Shown here: piece by piece, positions 46,132 through 54,860 of the stretch
Layout of the letters: the number at the start of each line of letters is the position of its first letter
Position numbering within the stretch: the first letter of the stretch is position 1
Source: Rhodospirillales bacterium
GTDB lineage: Bacteria; Pseudomonadota; Alphaproteobacteria; Rhodospirillales; Defluviicoccaceae
DNA length: 64,000 bases
Direction of reading: 5' to 3'
NCBI GenBank assembly: GCA_016710335.1
Contig: JADJXQ010000003.1
Location: forward strand, 186,001 to 250,000
Position numbers and translations under genes: made by a program
Notes under the pieces: generated by a model
What the model saw: only the letters and a program-made list of their open reading frames with translations
Database searches by the model: none
What the model was told of the DNA's origin: nothing

Positions 46132-47120
46132 CTTACGAACTGATGGTCATCTTTGCCGGCGTTCTTCTGGCAATCCTGGCGGTCGGCTTTGCGATCGGCG
46201 GCGCATTGTCGCCCGGCGCCAGCGTGCGGAAGCGCGCCATCCGGCTTTCCAGCGGCGATGCCGGCCGCACCTCCGCCGGCGCGGCTGTCGCGGTCGGCGG
46301 CGGCAGCATTCTGCGCTCCGAGGTGCAGGGAATCCGGATGCTGGAGGGGCTTGCCAAGCGCCTGCTGCCGCGTCAGTCGATGCTGACCGGACGGCTGCGG
46401 CGGACGGGCCTCGACATCACCCTCGGGACCTACCTGCTCTGCAGTGTCGGGATCGGCGCCGTCGTGTTCGGCGCCGGCGTTCTATTCGCTGGCATCTCGG
46501 CGCTCACCGCCAGTCTGATCGCGGTGTTCGTGGGCCTCGGGCTGCCGCACATGATCGTCGGACACTTGATCGCTCGGCGGCGCAAGAAGTTCCTGAGCGT
46601 ATTTCCGGAAGCCATCGAGCTCATCGTGCGCGGCCTCAAGTCCGGCCTGCCGGTGTCCGAGGCGATGGCGGCAGTGAGCCGCGAGATTGCCGATCCGGTG
46701 GGCGTCGAGTTCCGCGCCATCATGGACACCGTCAAATTCGGCGGCAAGCTCGAAGAGGTGCTGTGGCAGACGGCGAAGCGGCTCGACATCGCCGAGCTCA
46801 ACTTTTTCGTCATCAGCCTGTCGATACAGCAGGAAACCGGAGGCAACCTCGCAGAGACCCTGGGCAACCTCGCCGACATCCTGCGTCGCCGCCGCCAGAT
46901 GAAATTGAAGATCAAGGCGATGTCCGGCGAGGCTCGGGCCAGCGCCTGCATCCTCGGCTCGCTGCCGTTCATCATGTTCGCCATCGTCAATGTCGTGAAC
47001 CCGGGCTACGCGTCGGACTTGTTCACGGATCCGCGGGGCCTGGTGATGGTCGGGGCAGGCCTTCTCAGCATGCTGATCGGAGTGGCCGTCATGATCAAAA
47101 TGATCCGGTTCGAGATATGA
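46128..47120 (+). CDS. tadB: TadB inner-membrane pilus assembly protein
   Basis: Type II secretion F-like platform protein, 330 aa. An N-terminal helix is followed by a pair of helices near residues 100-140. The GspF-type cytoplasmic domain reads FPEAIELIVRGLKSGLPVSEAM through ETGGNLAETLGNLADILRRRRQMKLKI, and it ends with two hydrophobic segments. It starts with GTG behind GGGGAGG and overlaps cpaF and tadC by 4 bases each. Confidence 0.93.
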   Translation: MTYELMVIFAGVLLAILAVGFAIGGALSPGASVRKRAIRLSSGDAGRTSAGAAVAVGGGSILRSEVQGIRMLEGLAKRLLPRQSMLTGRLRRTGLDITLGTYLLCSVGIGAVVFGAGVLFAGISALTASLIAVFVGLGLPHMIVGHLIARRRKKFLSVFPEAIELIVRGLKSGLPVSEAMAAVSREIADPVGVEFRAIMDTVKFGGKLEEVLWQTAKRLDIAELNFFVISLSIQQETGGNLAETLGNLADILRRRRQMKLKIKAMSGEARASACILGSLPFIMFAIVNVVNPGYASDLFTDPRGLVMVGAGLLSMLIGVAVMIKMIRFEI

Positions 47121-48097
47121 GCGTCGCCGACCCTTTCGCCTTCTTCGGCATCGACGGCGAGGCCGTCCTGGTCGCAATGGCGGCGATCGCTGCCTCGGCC
47201 ACTGTGCTGGCGGTGTGGAGCGCTCTTCTGAGCCGCGATCCGGTCTCAAGCCGCATGCAGCGTTTGCGCCATCGGCAGGCGGAGCTGCGCGCGGGATACC
47301 AGAACGCCAAGCGCAGTCAGCATCGCAATGCCGCCGCGCTCGGCTTTATGCAACAGGTGGTGAGGCGCTTCGATCTGCTGAAGAGCAGAACCGCCGGCAG
47401 TGTCGCCGAGAGGCTATCGCGCGCCGGTTGGCGGTCGAAGGATGCGCTCATCATTTTCATGTTCATGAAGTTGTGCATGCCGTTCGTCGTCGGCGCCGTC
47501 GCCTTCCTGTTCATCGGCGGGCTCGACGCGTTCAAGCTTCCTCCCATGGCGCAAAATCTGCTGCCCCTGGCGTTCGTGTTGATCGGCTTCTATGTGCCGG
47601 AGGTGTTCGTCAAGAACGCCATCGCCAAGCGCGAGAAACTGTTGCAGAACGGGCTTCCGGACGCCCTCGATCTCCTGGTGATCTGCGCCGAGGCGGGGCT
47701 GTCGCTGGACGCGGCGCTGACCCGGGTATCGCGGGAGATGGCGCAGTCGAGCCCGGAGATCGCCGAGGAATTCGGCTTGACGGCCGTGGAACTGGGCTTC
47801 CTGCCGGAACGGCGTGGGGCGCTCGACAACCTGATGAAACGCTGCCACCTGCCGTCGGTGCGCGGCGTCGTCAATACGCTGCAACAGACGGAGCGGTACG
47901 GCACGCCGCTGGCGCACGCCCTTCGCGTCCTCTCGGCCGAATACCGTGACGAGCGCATGATGAAGGCGGAGGAAAAGGCGGCGAAGCTGCCGGCGGTGCT
48001 GACCGTGCCGATGATCATTTTCATCCTGCCGACCCTGATGATCGTGCTGATCGGCCCAGGCATCCTCCGCGTCATCGACGCCTTCTCCAACATGTAG
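47117..48097 (+). CDS. tadC: TadC inner-membrane pilus assembly protein
   Basis: Second GspF-like platform protein, 326 aa, paralogous to TadB. Membrane segments lie near residues 15-35, 110-155 and the C-terminus. The core motif LPDALDLLVICAEAGLSLDAALTRVSREM through TPLAHALRVLSAEYRDERM is typical. Its ATG overlaps the tadB stop. It is the last plus-strand gene of the cluster. Confidence 0.93.
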   Translation: MSVADPFAFFGIDGEAVLVAMAAIAASATVLAVWSALLSRDPVSSRMQRLRHRQAELRAGYQNAKRSQHRNAAALGFMQQVVRRFDLLKSRTAGSVAERLSRAGWRSKDALIIFMFMKLCMPFVVGAVAFLFIGGLDAFKLPPMAQNLLPLAFVLIGFYVPEVFVKNAIAKREKLLQNGLPDALDLLVICAEAGLSLDAALTRVSREMAQSSPEIAEEFGLTAVELGFLPERRGALDNLMKRCHLPSVRGVVNTLQQTERYGTPLAHALRVLSAEYRDERMMKAEEKAAKLPAVLTVPMIIFILPTLMIVLIGPGILRVIDAFSNM

Positions 48098-48141
48098 CCG
48101 CGGCGCTTGCTCTACTAGTAGAATCCAGACGTTGTCTCTGA

Positions 48142-48185
48142 GGTGGGCCCGCAAGAGGGCTTGCCCGTCCGGGCAGCGCCCCACC
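48142..48185. terminator. Hairpin region between tadC and the convergent TPR gene
   Basis: Outer arms GGTGGG and CCCACC enclose smaller inverted repeats (for example GCCC-GTCC-GGGC). No T-run follows. It is placed where a bidirectional terminator is needed between two convergent 3' ends. The rest of 48098-48317 holds nothing recognisable. Confidence 0.35.
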
Positions 48186-48317
48186 CTTGTCATCCGAGCC
48201 CGTCCGTGGAACAGGCGCGACAATCCAGAACCTGGCGCCAAGGCGGGTGGGCGCGGCAACGGCAGCGACCTGGATCGGCCGCTGCCGCCTGGAACGGGAC
48301 CCGAGCGCTAGCGGACC

Positions 48318-50324
48318 TCAGTCGCTCGGCGGGACGACCAAGCAGCCGATGTCGCGAGCGCTGACGGCCGTGCACAGTTCCTGGGCCTTGCGGTAGCTTG
48401 ACGATGCGTCGACGCGAACCCGGTAGAAATAGCCCTTGTTGCCGACCTGAGCGCGGACATAACGGGGCTCGGCGTCGGGGAGGACGGGGGCGATCCGCGG
48501 TTTGATTCGGTTCCACTCGCTCCTGGCGCCGTCTTCGGTCTTGACAGAGGCAAGCTGCAACTGGAACTGCCGGGGCGCGGCCGCCTCGTGCAGCGGAGTG
48601 GCCGCCTCGTGCAGCGGAGCGGCCGGCTCGACCGGCGACGTGTCCGTCGCATGCGCCGCGGCCTCGGCAACCTGCGTCTGCTCCGCGACGGGTCCGGGCG
48701 TCTGTTCGGGCGGCGTCGGGGCCTGATCGGCCTCCGTCCCCTTCTCCGCCATCCGCTCTGTCTCCTCCGTGGCGTCCCTCGGCGCTTCCGGCTCGGCTGC
48801 GTCAACAACCTGTTCGGCCACTGGGAACGAATCCTCGTCCGCATCCCGCGCGGCCGGTGGGGCGACAGGGACTGCAGGCACCGGCACGGTCGGATCATCA
48901 TCGAGATAGGCGCGAAGGCGCCAGGCGACGTCGTCGAAGCTGACGGTCTTGTTCGCTGCTTTGCCGGCGTCTTCGGTCGCGGCCGCCTGCAGTTCGGCCG
49001 GGGCGGGGGTAGGGGTGGGAGCGTGCTCGGCCTCGGCTGCCGCCGCAAGCCCGGTTGCTGGTGCCGGCTCCCCGTCGGCGCCGAGGTCGGCGACCACAGG
49101 CGGCGGTGCTTCGGCAGCCGCGGCGGGAGCCGACGGTAACGCGGCAGCATCGTCAACGCCCGATGCCTCTGCCGGTTGCGCTACGACGAGGACGGGGGCG
49201 GGGGCGGGATCGGGGTCGGGCGCCGCCGCGCCAACATCAGCGTCCGCGTCCGCGTCCGCGGTCTCGGCAGGCGTCTTCTCGGCCGGCTCGGGGGCAGCGG
49301 CCGCCGCCGGACGCTCGCGGGTCGGCAGGGTGGTGACGTAGGTGACGGGCGTGGCGAATGCGGATTCCTGCTCGAACGCGGCTTGAAGTGCTTCGCGGTC
49401 GTCGTTCAGCACGGCTGCGGGAGCGATATCCGTCTCATCCGGAATCCCTTGTGCGGACGCTTCCGCCGCCCCGCCCATGTTCGCAAAGAAGACCGCCTGG
49501 GCGAGGGCGCGGCCGCTGAGGCCCTGCAAGGACTGATAGAAGGCGAGGTTGTTCTGGACCTGTGTGGGGTCCAGATCCTGGCGAGCCACGTCGGCGGCGG
49601 CGTCGATGCGGCCCGAGAGCGCATACACGAGCGCCAGGTTCTGGCGGATGCGAGCGCCGTAACCCGGCTCGGCGGCAATGTCCCGGAGCATCGCAATGGC
49701 CTCGTCATGGCGCCCGCTGAGCGCCAAGGACAGCGCCAAATTGTTCTGGATCGAATGGTCGCCGGGTGCCGCGGCGAGACCGCTGCGATAGCTCTTCTGG
49801 GCGTCGGCATGGCGTCCGAGCAGGTCTTCAGCCACGCCCAGACCATTGAGAGCGCGAGGATCCCCCGGCCGTACCTGAAGCGCTCGGCGAAACTGCTCGG
49901 CCGCCTCTTCCGTGTAGTTGAGGGAGAGCAGGGCGGATGCGTACCCGCGCATGGCGTCCGCGTCATCCGGCGCGACGCTTTGCGCTTCGGCGAAGAAACC
50001 GGCGGCGCGATCGGCGTCCCCCATGCGGGCCGATATCCTGCCGAGTGCGATCAGCGGCTCGGCTTGCGCCGGCTCCAGTTCGATCGCCTGGCCATAAAGC
50101 GACGCCGCTGCAACCAGATCGCCGCCATCCTCGGCCTTTTCGGCGATACTCATCAGGCGCTGGTACCGGTCTGCGGGTGCGGTCGCTTGCGGCCCCCCGG
50201 ACCAAGGGGCGCTGTTGCATGCCGTCAAGCCCAGGGCGGCGGCGAGAACGGCGATTGCCAGGGTCTGTGCCCTGGTTCTTGTTTGCGCGCGGGTTCTCGG
50301 GGGTCTGCGCGAAGAAGTCTCCAT
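48318..50324 (-). CDS. TadD-like TPR lipoprotein with C-terminal SPOR domain
   Basis: Lipoprotein of about 668 aa. The signal sequence and lipobox LTAC (near residue 35) are followed by TPR repeats through about residue 260 (GDADRAAGFFAEAQSVAPDD, NYTEEAAEQFRRALQVRPGD, GRHADAQKSYRSGLAAAPGD). A long low-complexity Ala/Pro/Glu linker (residues about 320-580) leads to a terminal SPOR domain (QLQLASVKTEDGARSEWNRI through AQVGNKGYFYRVRVDA). TadD proteins aid secretin assembly; SPOR domains bind glycan strands of septal peptidoglycan. The ATG at 50324 is chosen, with GAGG 8 bases upstream; a GTG at 50354 is possible. Confidence 0.85.
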   Translation of the reverse strand: METSSRRPPRTRAQTRTRAQTLAIAVLAAALGLTACNSAPWSGGPQATAPADRYQRLMSIAEKAEDGGDLVAAASLYGQAIELEPAQAEPLIALGRISARMGDADRAAGFFAEAQSVAPDDADAMRGYASALLSLNYTEEAAEQFRRALQVRPGDPRALNGLGVAEDLLGRHADAQKSYRSGLAAAPGDHSIQNNLALSLALSGRHDEAIAMLRDIAAEPGYGARIRQNLALVYALSGRIDAAADVARQDLDPTQVQNNLAFYQSLQGLSGRALAQAVFFANMGGAAEASAQGIPDETDIAPAAVLNDDREALQAAFEQESAFATPVTYVTTLPTRERPAAAAAPEPAEKTPAETADADADADVGAAAPDPDPAPAPVLVVAQPAEASGVDDAAALPSAPAAAAEAPPPVVADLGADGEPAPATGLAAAAEAEHAPTPTPAPAELQAAATEDAGKAANKTVSFDDVAWRLRAYLDDDPTVPVPAVPVAPPAARDADEDSFPVAEQVVDAAEPEAPRDATEETERMAEKGTEADQAPTPPEQTPGPVAEQTQVAEAAAHATDTSPVEPAAPLHEAATPLHEAAAPRQFQLQLASVKTEDGARSEWNRIKPRIAPVLPDAEPRYVRAQVGNKGYFYRVRVDASSSYRKAQELCTAVSARDIGCLVVPPSD

Positions 50325-50684
50325 TGCTCCGGCCTCGATAAGTGTTGCTTGCACGTGGAGCCTGGCGGTTAAGGCTTGAAAGCAAGGGACAGCTAGCGCG
50401 CCGCGCCACGACTCGCCGGCACTAGATCATCAGTTGCGTTAACAGCCCGTTACCACCACCACCGCTGGAAGAGTTTGCGAAAGATCTAGCAAAGCATGCG
50501 TTGCCATCATTTCCATTGAATGTCGGGGGATGATGGGTTGAAATTCGCACCAGTTCCGGTTCATTAGCCTGATGGAAGACGGTCGAGTCGTCAAGAGGAT
50601 TTGCTACCATTAGTATTGCGTGTGTCGAGGTGGTTCGAATCGGCCCGTGACCGCAAAGATCGTGAACGACGAGGGGAGACTGAA
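50325..50684. other. 360-bp divergent intergenic region
   Basis: Separates the TPR-SPOR gene from an Arc-like regulator gene and should hold both promoters. The part from 50430 to 50640 is AT-richer than the surroundings. A TTGAAA box lies near 50537, but no good -10 is paired with it. No gene is visible. Confidence 0.35.
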
Positions 50685-51149
50685 ATGACGGCGCGGCAGC
50701 GGGCGCAGACGGTTCAGGTCAAGATCAGAATGAGGCCGCACCTGCGCCAAGCGCTGGAAGCGAGCGCCGCGGAACGCGGCAACTCCCTTAACGCCGAGGT
50801 CGTGTCACGCCTCGACGAAGCCTTTCTGAGCGAGCGGGACATCTATGGTGGGCCCCATACCGCGGCGCTGATGAAGCTTCTCGGACTGACGGTGCGGATG
50901 GTGGAACAGATGACCGGCAAGGCGTGGGACACCGACCTGGGAACCCAACATGCCATGCGCCGGGCGGTTGCCGGTGTGCTTGCAGTGGTGGACCGTGCCG
51001 CGGACGGCGGCGTTCAACAGGAGCACGAGGAGCAGGTGGGACTGCGGGCGGCGGTCAAGGCGCTACGCATGGCAGGCCTGTCGAAGCGGGAGATCGAGCG
51101 ACACTTCAGCCCGGAAGCCGTCCTCGTCGATCGCGGCCGATCAAGGTAA
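50685..51149 (+). CDS. Arc-like ribbon-helix-helix DNA-binding protein
   Basis: A 154-aa protein. Residues about 8-50 (QTVQVKIRMRPHLRQALEASAAERGNSLNAEVVSRLDEAF) form an Arc-type ribbon-helix-helix, with a beta strand followed by two helices. The remainder is helical, with another possible DNA-contact or dimer segment at the end (AGLSKREIERHFSPEA). The ATG at 50685 has a GGGGAG site. It is divergent from the TPR-SPOR gene of the Tad locus, so it could regulate pilus genes; that link is only positional. Confidence 0.82.
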   Translation: MTARQRAQTVQVKIRMRPHLRQALEASAAERGNSLNAEVVSRLDEAFLSERDIYGGPHTAALMKLLGLTVRMVEQMTGKAWDTDLGTQHAMRRAVAGVLAVVDRAADGGVQQEHEEQVGLRAAVKALRMAGLSKREIERHFSPEAVLVDRGRSR

Positions 51150-51230
51150 TCTCGCTGAAGCAGTAACTTACGTGCGGATGCTCAGTTTCGAGCTTGGCAA
51201 TGAACCGGTTCCGGTCCTGCTGCAGATCAG

Positions 51231-52256
51231 TCAGTGCGCGACCAGGTGACGCCTGAATTCGACGGCGCCGCCAAGCAGTCCCAGAAACAGAACGCAGACG
51301 GCGAACACGCTCAGGGAGAACGCGACGGATGCGTGCGCCGAGATTCCATACGTCTGTAGCGCCAACAGTGCCGCGCCCTCGCGCGGGCCCAACCCGAGTA
51401 GGCTGACGGGGAGCAGTGACGCCAGCACCATCGCCGATCGGATCCAGCCGATTTCGATCAGGTCGAGCGGGAGGCCAAGGGCAAGCGCGAGCAGGTAGAA
51501 GGTGGCGATGCCGAGCAGGTGCTGGGCAATGGACAGCGCGAAGATGGCGCTGAAGCGTCTGCCCGGCATCGCCCGCGACTCCCAGACCGCCCTGCGGACG
51601 GTGGCAAACCGGGCGCCGAGGAAGCGATCGCCCATCCGCAGCAGCAATTGCTTCAGCGGCCACGGCCGCCGGGCGAGCAGTGCGGCGACGACGACTGCCA
51701 TCGCTGTGAGGGTCGCGAGGTTGAGCGCGAGCCACAGCAAGCCATCCCGCGGCAAAGCCAGCAGCCAGAAGATACAGCCGACGACACAAAGGTTAAGCGT
51801 CGCCACCAGCCGGTCGGCGGTCGCGGCAAGGGCGCCGCCTGCATAATGACCATGCTTTCCGGACAAGCGATAGATGCGCACCGCCATCGTGGCGAGGGTG
51901 CCGCCGGGCATGATCAGGCCGTAAAGCCGAGTCGCCAGGTTCATCTCGAACACCTGGAGAGTGGACAATTGCAGCCGGTGTGCGTCGGCAAGGATGCGCA
52001 ACTGGATGGATGCGAGCCATTCTGCACAAAGCGCCAGGGCGCAGGCCGCCAACAGCCACTTCCACGCCACCGCTCGGAGGCTCGCGACCACCTCATCCAG
52101 CGGAACGTACGCGACCAGGCATGCGACGATGAGCACGCCTATGGACAAGCGCACCAGCTTTGCTCCCGACCATGGCAGCTTCGCTGCAGGCGGTTTCGTC
52201 GCAGTCACGTCTGGGCTCGGGTCCACGATTGCTCGGATGACGTTATGGATGGTCAT
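51231..52256 (-). CDS. Flippase-like (LPG-synthase TM region, UPF0104) membrane protein
   Basis: A 341-aa protein of the AglD/MprF-transmembrane family, with seven to eight hydrophobic segments. Family cues are VVASLRAVAWKWLLAACALAL, NLATRLYGLIMPGGTLATMAVRIYRL, and the late SLLPVSLLGLGPREGAALLAL. Such proteins are thought to move lipid-linked substrates or modified lipids across the inner membrane. The ATG at 52256 (MTIHNVIRAIV) is preferred to 52355. A terminator-like hairpin lies about 80-125 bases upstream, on its own strand. Confidence 0.82.
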   Translation of the reverse strand: MTIHNVIRAIVDPSPDVTATKPPAAKLPWSGAKLVRLSIGVLIVACLVAYVPLDEVVASLRAVAWKWLLAACALALCAEWLASIQLRILADAHRLQLSTLQVFEMNLATRLYGLIMPGGTLATMAVRIYRLSGKHGHYAGGALAATADRLVATLNLCVVGCIFWLLALPRDGLLWLALNLATLTAMAVVVAALLARRPWPLKQLLLRMGDRFLGARFATVRRAVWESRAMPGRRFSAIFALSIAQHLLGIATFYLLALALGLPLDLIEIGWIRSAMVLASLLPVSLLGLGPREGAALLALQTYGISAHASVAFSLSVFAVCVLFLGLLGGAVEFRRHLVAH

Positions 52257-52336
52257 GAGGCCTTGCAATCGATCCTGCCACAGAATGGTGAATGGTCTCT
52301 TTCGATGCAGGGAGACCGGTTCAGTGGCGCCCACAC

Positions 52337-52380
52337 AAAAGGCGCGCTCTCCCATGTGTCGCTACATCGGAGAGCGCGCC
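52337..52380 (-). terminator. Intrinsic-terminator-like hairpin upstream of the flippase-like gene
   Basis: A perfect 12-bp stem GGCGCGCTCTCC / GGAGAGCGCGCC (52341-52352 and 52369-52380). Its loop itself contains ATGT/ACAT arms. Read on the minus strand it is followed by TTTT (52337-52340). The plus strand side has no T-run. It would end a minus-strand transcript before the flippase-like gene, so it is either an attenuator in that gene's leader or the end of a small RNA starting around 52400-52560. Confidence 0.6.
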
Positions 52381-52579
52381 GCTACGGACGTTGCACTCTA
52401 ACATGAAGGGTCGCGCAACGGATGTACAGCCCGGCGGGTCCCGCCGTGCGTTTAAGTTGTTTTTGCCCCGCCATCCACAATGTCGCGCGACGCAGAGCGG
52501 GGTAGAACGCTGGACGGGCGGAAGCGTTGGTGCTTTCCTTCTGCGCCTATCGAAAACACGCGGAACGCTGGAGGGGAGC

Positions 52580-53452
52580 ATGGGCAAGAGCGGCGGGCAG
52601 GGCAGGTTGACGTTGACATACGTCGATGGGCGATGGCTCGATGGAGATCCCAAGCTGCTCGGCGCCCACAGCCACGCCGTCTGGCTGGCATCCGTGGCAT
52701 TCGACGGCGCGCGCGCCTTCCGGGGGCTGGCGCCCGATCTTGATCGTCATTGCGCCCGTGCGGTTCGATCGGCTGAGTTGCTTGGCCTCGCGCCACAGGT
52801 GTCGGGCAAGCAGATCGAGACGGCGGCCTGGGAGGGGATCCGCCGCTTTCCGGATGACGCCGAGCTCTACATCTGCCCCATGTTCTACGCAGAAGACGGC
52901 TTCGTCGTGCCGGATCCGAAGAGCACCCGGTTCGTAATGACCGTGCGGGAGTCGCCGCTGCCGGCGGGCCACGGGTTCAGCGCCTGTCTGTCGCCTTTCC
53001 GGCGGCCGGCGCGCGACATGGCGCCGACCGAAGCAAAGGCGTCCTGCCTCTACCCCAACGTCGCGAGAGTCGTCAGCGACGCGATGGCCCGAGGTTTTGA
53101 CACGGGCGTGGTTTGTGATCCCAACGGAAACGTCGCCGAATTCGCCTACATGAACCTGTTTTTCGTCCGGGACGGGGTGGTCTTTACACCGGCGGCGAAC
53201 GGCACCTTTCTCAACGGCATCACCAGGCAGCGAGTGGCGGAGCTGTTGCGCAAGGACGGGGTCGAAGTCATAGAGCGGGCCGTGTCGTTCGAGGAACTGC
53301 TCGCTGCGGACGAGCTTTTGCCACCGGCAACTATGCGAAGGTCCAGCCGTGCACGCGATCCAGGATCGCCGCCTCCAGCCGGCCCGCTGACCAGCCGGGC
53401 GCGGGAGCTTTACTTTGACTTCGCGTGCTTATGCACCGGGCCCGATGCATGA
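52580..53452 (+). CDS. Branched-chain-amino-acid aminotransferase-like protein, with a locally scrambled segment
   Basis: Fold-type IV PLP aminotransferase, 290 aa. The start at 52580 follows a GAGGGGAG site. Family motifs are YVDGRWLDGDPKLLGAHSHAVWLASVAFDGARAFRG, KASCLYPNVARVVSDAMARGFD and NVAEFAYMNLFFV. The late motif normally reading ATGNYAKVQPCTRIQDRRLQPG is broken. Residues about 247-268 read LPPATMRRSSRARDPGSPPP instead. The proper sequence is recoverable by restoring single bases near 53320, 53357 and 53382; the three losses cancel and the original frame returns for SRARELYFDFA. As written, the protein would probably be inactive. Confidence 0.85.
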   Translation: MGKSGGQGRLTLTYVDGRWLDGDPKLLGAHSHAVWLASVAFDGARAFRGLAPDLDRHCARAVRSAELLGLAPQVSGKQIETAAWEGIRRFPDDAELYICPMFYAEDGFVVPDPKSTRFVMTVRESPLPAGHGFSACLSPFRRPARDMAPTEAKASCLYPNVARVVSDAMARGFDTGVVCDPNGNVAEFAYMNLFFVRDGVVFTPAANGTFLNGITRQRVAELLRKDGVEVIERAVSFEELLAADELLPPATMRRSSRARDPGSPPPAGPLTSRARELYFDFACLCTGPDA

Positions 53453-53507
53453 GCGGTGTGAGCTGTTCGACGACAACATTTGCATGGCGCGTCGACCGGA
53501 CCGGGCT

Positions 53508-54860
53508 CTACCGCTCCCGGAATGATGAATGGATGGAGGCGTAGACGGGCTTGAGGATGTATTGCAGCAGTGTCTTGTCGCCGATGCCGATATCCGCCTG
53601 GACGGTCATGCCGGGCAGCAGCTCGTTCTGGCGGGGGTCGGCGCCGACGAACTGCTGATCGAGCCAGATCGTCCCCTTGTAGTACGGGAGTCCCTGTTCA
53701 TCGACGAAGGTGGACGCCGACACGTCGACGAGCGTGCCGGGCACGGCGCCATAGCGGGCGAAATCGAAGGTGTTGACCTTCACCTTGACCGGCTGGCCGA
53801 TCCGGACATGGCCGATGTCGGCGGTGGAAATGCGCGTTTCGGCCACCAGCCTGCCGGTCGGAACGATCTCCACGATCGGTTCGCCGGCGCCGATCACGCC
53901 GCCGGCCGCAGTCATCTGCAATCCCTTGACGATGCCGGCAACCGGCGCCTTGATGTCCAGGCGCGCGATCTGATCCTCGAGGCGTACGATGGTCTGATGG
54001 ACCTCCGCGATCTCGCCGGCCACCTCGCCCATTTCCGACAAGGCTTCGGTCTGTAACCGCATGTCCAGTTCCACGAGGCGGCTTCGGGCCTCCGCCAGCG
54101 CGTCGGCGCTCTTCTTCCGCTCGTTTCGCGCGGCGGCGAGATCCCCGCGGGCCTCGTTGACGCGGCGCTGGACGTCCAGATACAGAATCTTGGACTGCAG
54201 TTGCTGCTTGTGCAGCGTTTTACGCATCTTGAGCTCTTCTTCCAGCAGCGCCACGGCGTCTCCGGCGGTCGCTTCCCGCGCATCGAAGCCGTCCTGCTCC
54301 GCCTCGCGCTGGGCGATCTGCTGACGCAGGACATCCCGCTGGCTGTTGCGACTGTTCACCTGGGCGCGGAAGATGGTCGTCTGGTCTTCGACCAGGCCTC
54401 GGTACTCAGGGCCGGCGAACGAAAAATCGGGCTCGCGGTCGGTCGCGAAGGCGAGCAGGCGGACGCTTTTGAGCTTCAGGCCATTGAGGCGCGCGCGCAT
54501 CCGGTTGAGCTCGGCAACGGCCGCGGCATCGTTCAATTTGAGCAGGGTCTGCCCAGCTTCCACCAGACTGCCGTCGCGCGCCAGCACCGCCGTGACGACG
54601 CCACCGTCGGGATGCTGAACCACCTGGTTTCGCAGGCTCGGGATCAGCGAACCGGGAGTGACCGCGGTTTCCTCGATCCGCGCCACCCCGGCCCAGATCA
54701 GGAACCCGCAGACCATGGCGCCGATAGTGAAGGTGGCAAGGCGCACCAGCCGCGGCGAGCCAGCCTCTTCCAGGTAATCGGACTGACCGAGACAACGCAC
54801 CTGACGCCGAGAGAGACGCACCGGCGGCAAGGCGGGCGCGCCTTCGACAAGCTGTTTCAT
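53508..54860 (-). CDS. HlyD-family type I secretion periplasmic adaptor
   Basis: Membrane fusion protein of 450 aa. A cytoplasmic N-terminus and one transmembrane helix (LATFTIGAMVCGFLIWAGVARI, residues about 41-62) precede the lipoyl/barrel part (VVQHPDGGVVTAVLARDGSLVEAGQTLLKL). A long coiled coil (residues about 95-290) and the second lipoyl half (IKAPVAGIVKGLQMTAAGGVIGAGEPIVEIVP) follow. The ATG at 54860 overlaps the stop of the upstream ABC gene as ATGA, so it is translated with it. It should bridge the ABC pair to a TolC-like channel, which is not in this window. Confidence 0.93.
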   Translation of the reverse strand: MKQLVEGAPALPPVRLSRRQVRCLGQSDYLEEAGSPRLVRLATFTIGAMVCGFLIWAGVARIEETAVTPGSLIPSLRNQVVQHPDGGVVTAVLARDGSLVEAGQTLLKLNDAAAVAELNRMRARLNGLKLKSVRLLAFATDREPDFSFAGPEYRGLVEDQTTIFRAQVNSRNSQRDVLRQQIAQREAEQDGFDAREATAGDAVALLEEELKMRKTLHKQQLQSKILYLDVQRRVNEARGDLAAARNERKKSADALAEARSRLVELDMRLQTEALSEMGEVAGEIAEVHQTIVRLEDQIARLDIKAPVAGIVKGLQMTAAGGVIGAGEPIVEIVPTGRLVAETRISTADIGHVRIGQPVKVKVNTFDFARYGAVPGTLVDVSASTFVDEQGLPYYKGTIWLDQQFVGADPRQNELLPGMTVQADIGIGDKTLLQYILKPVYASIHSSFRER

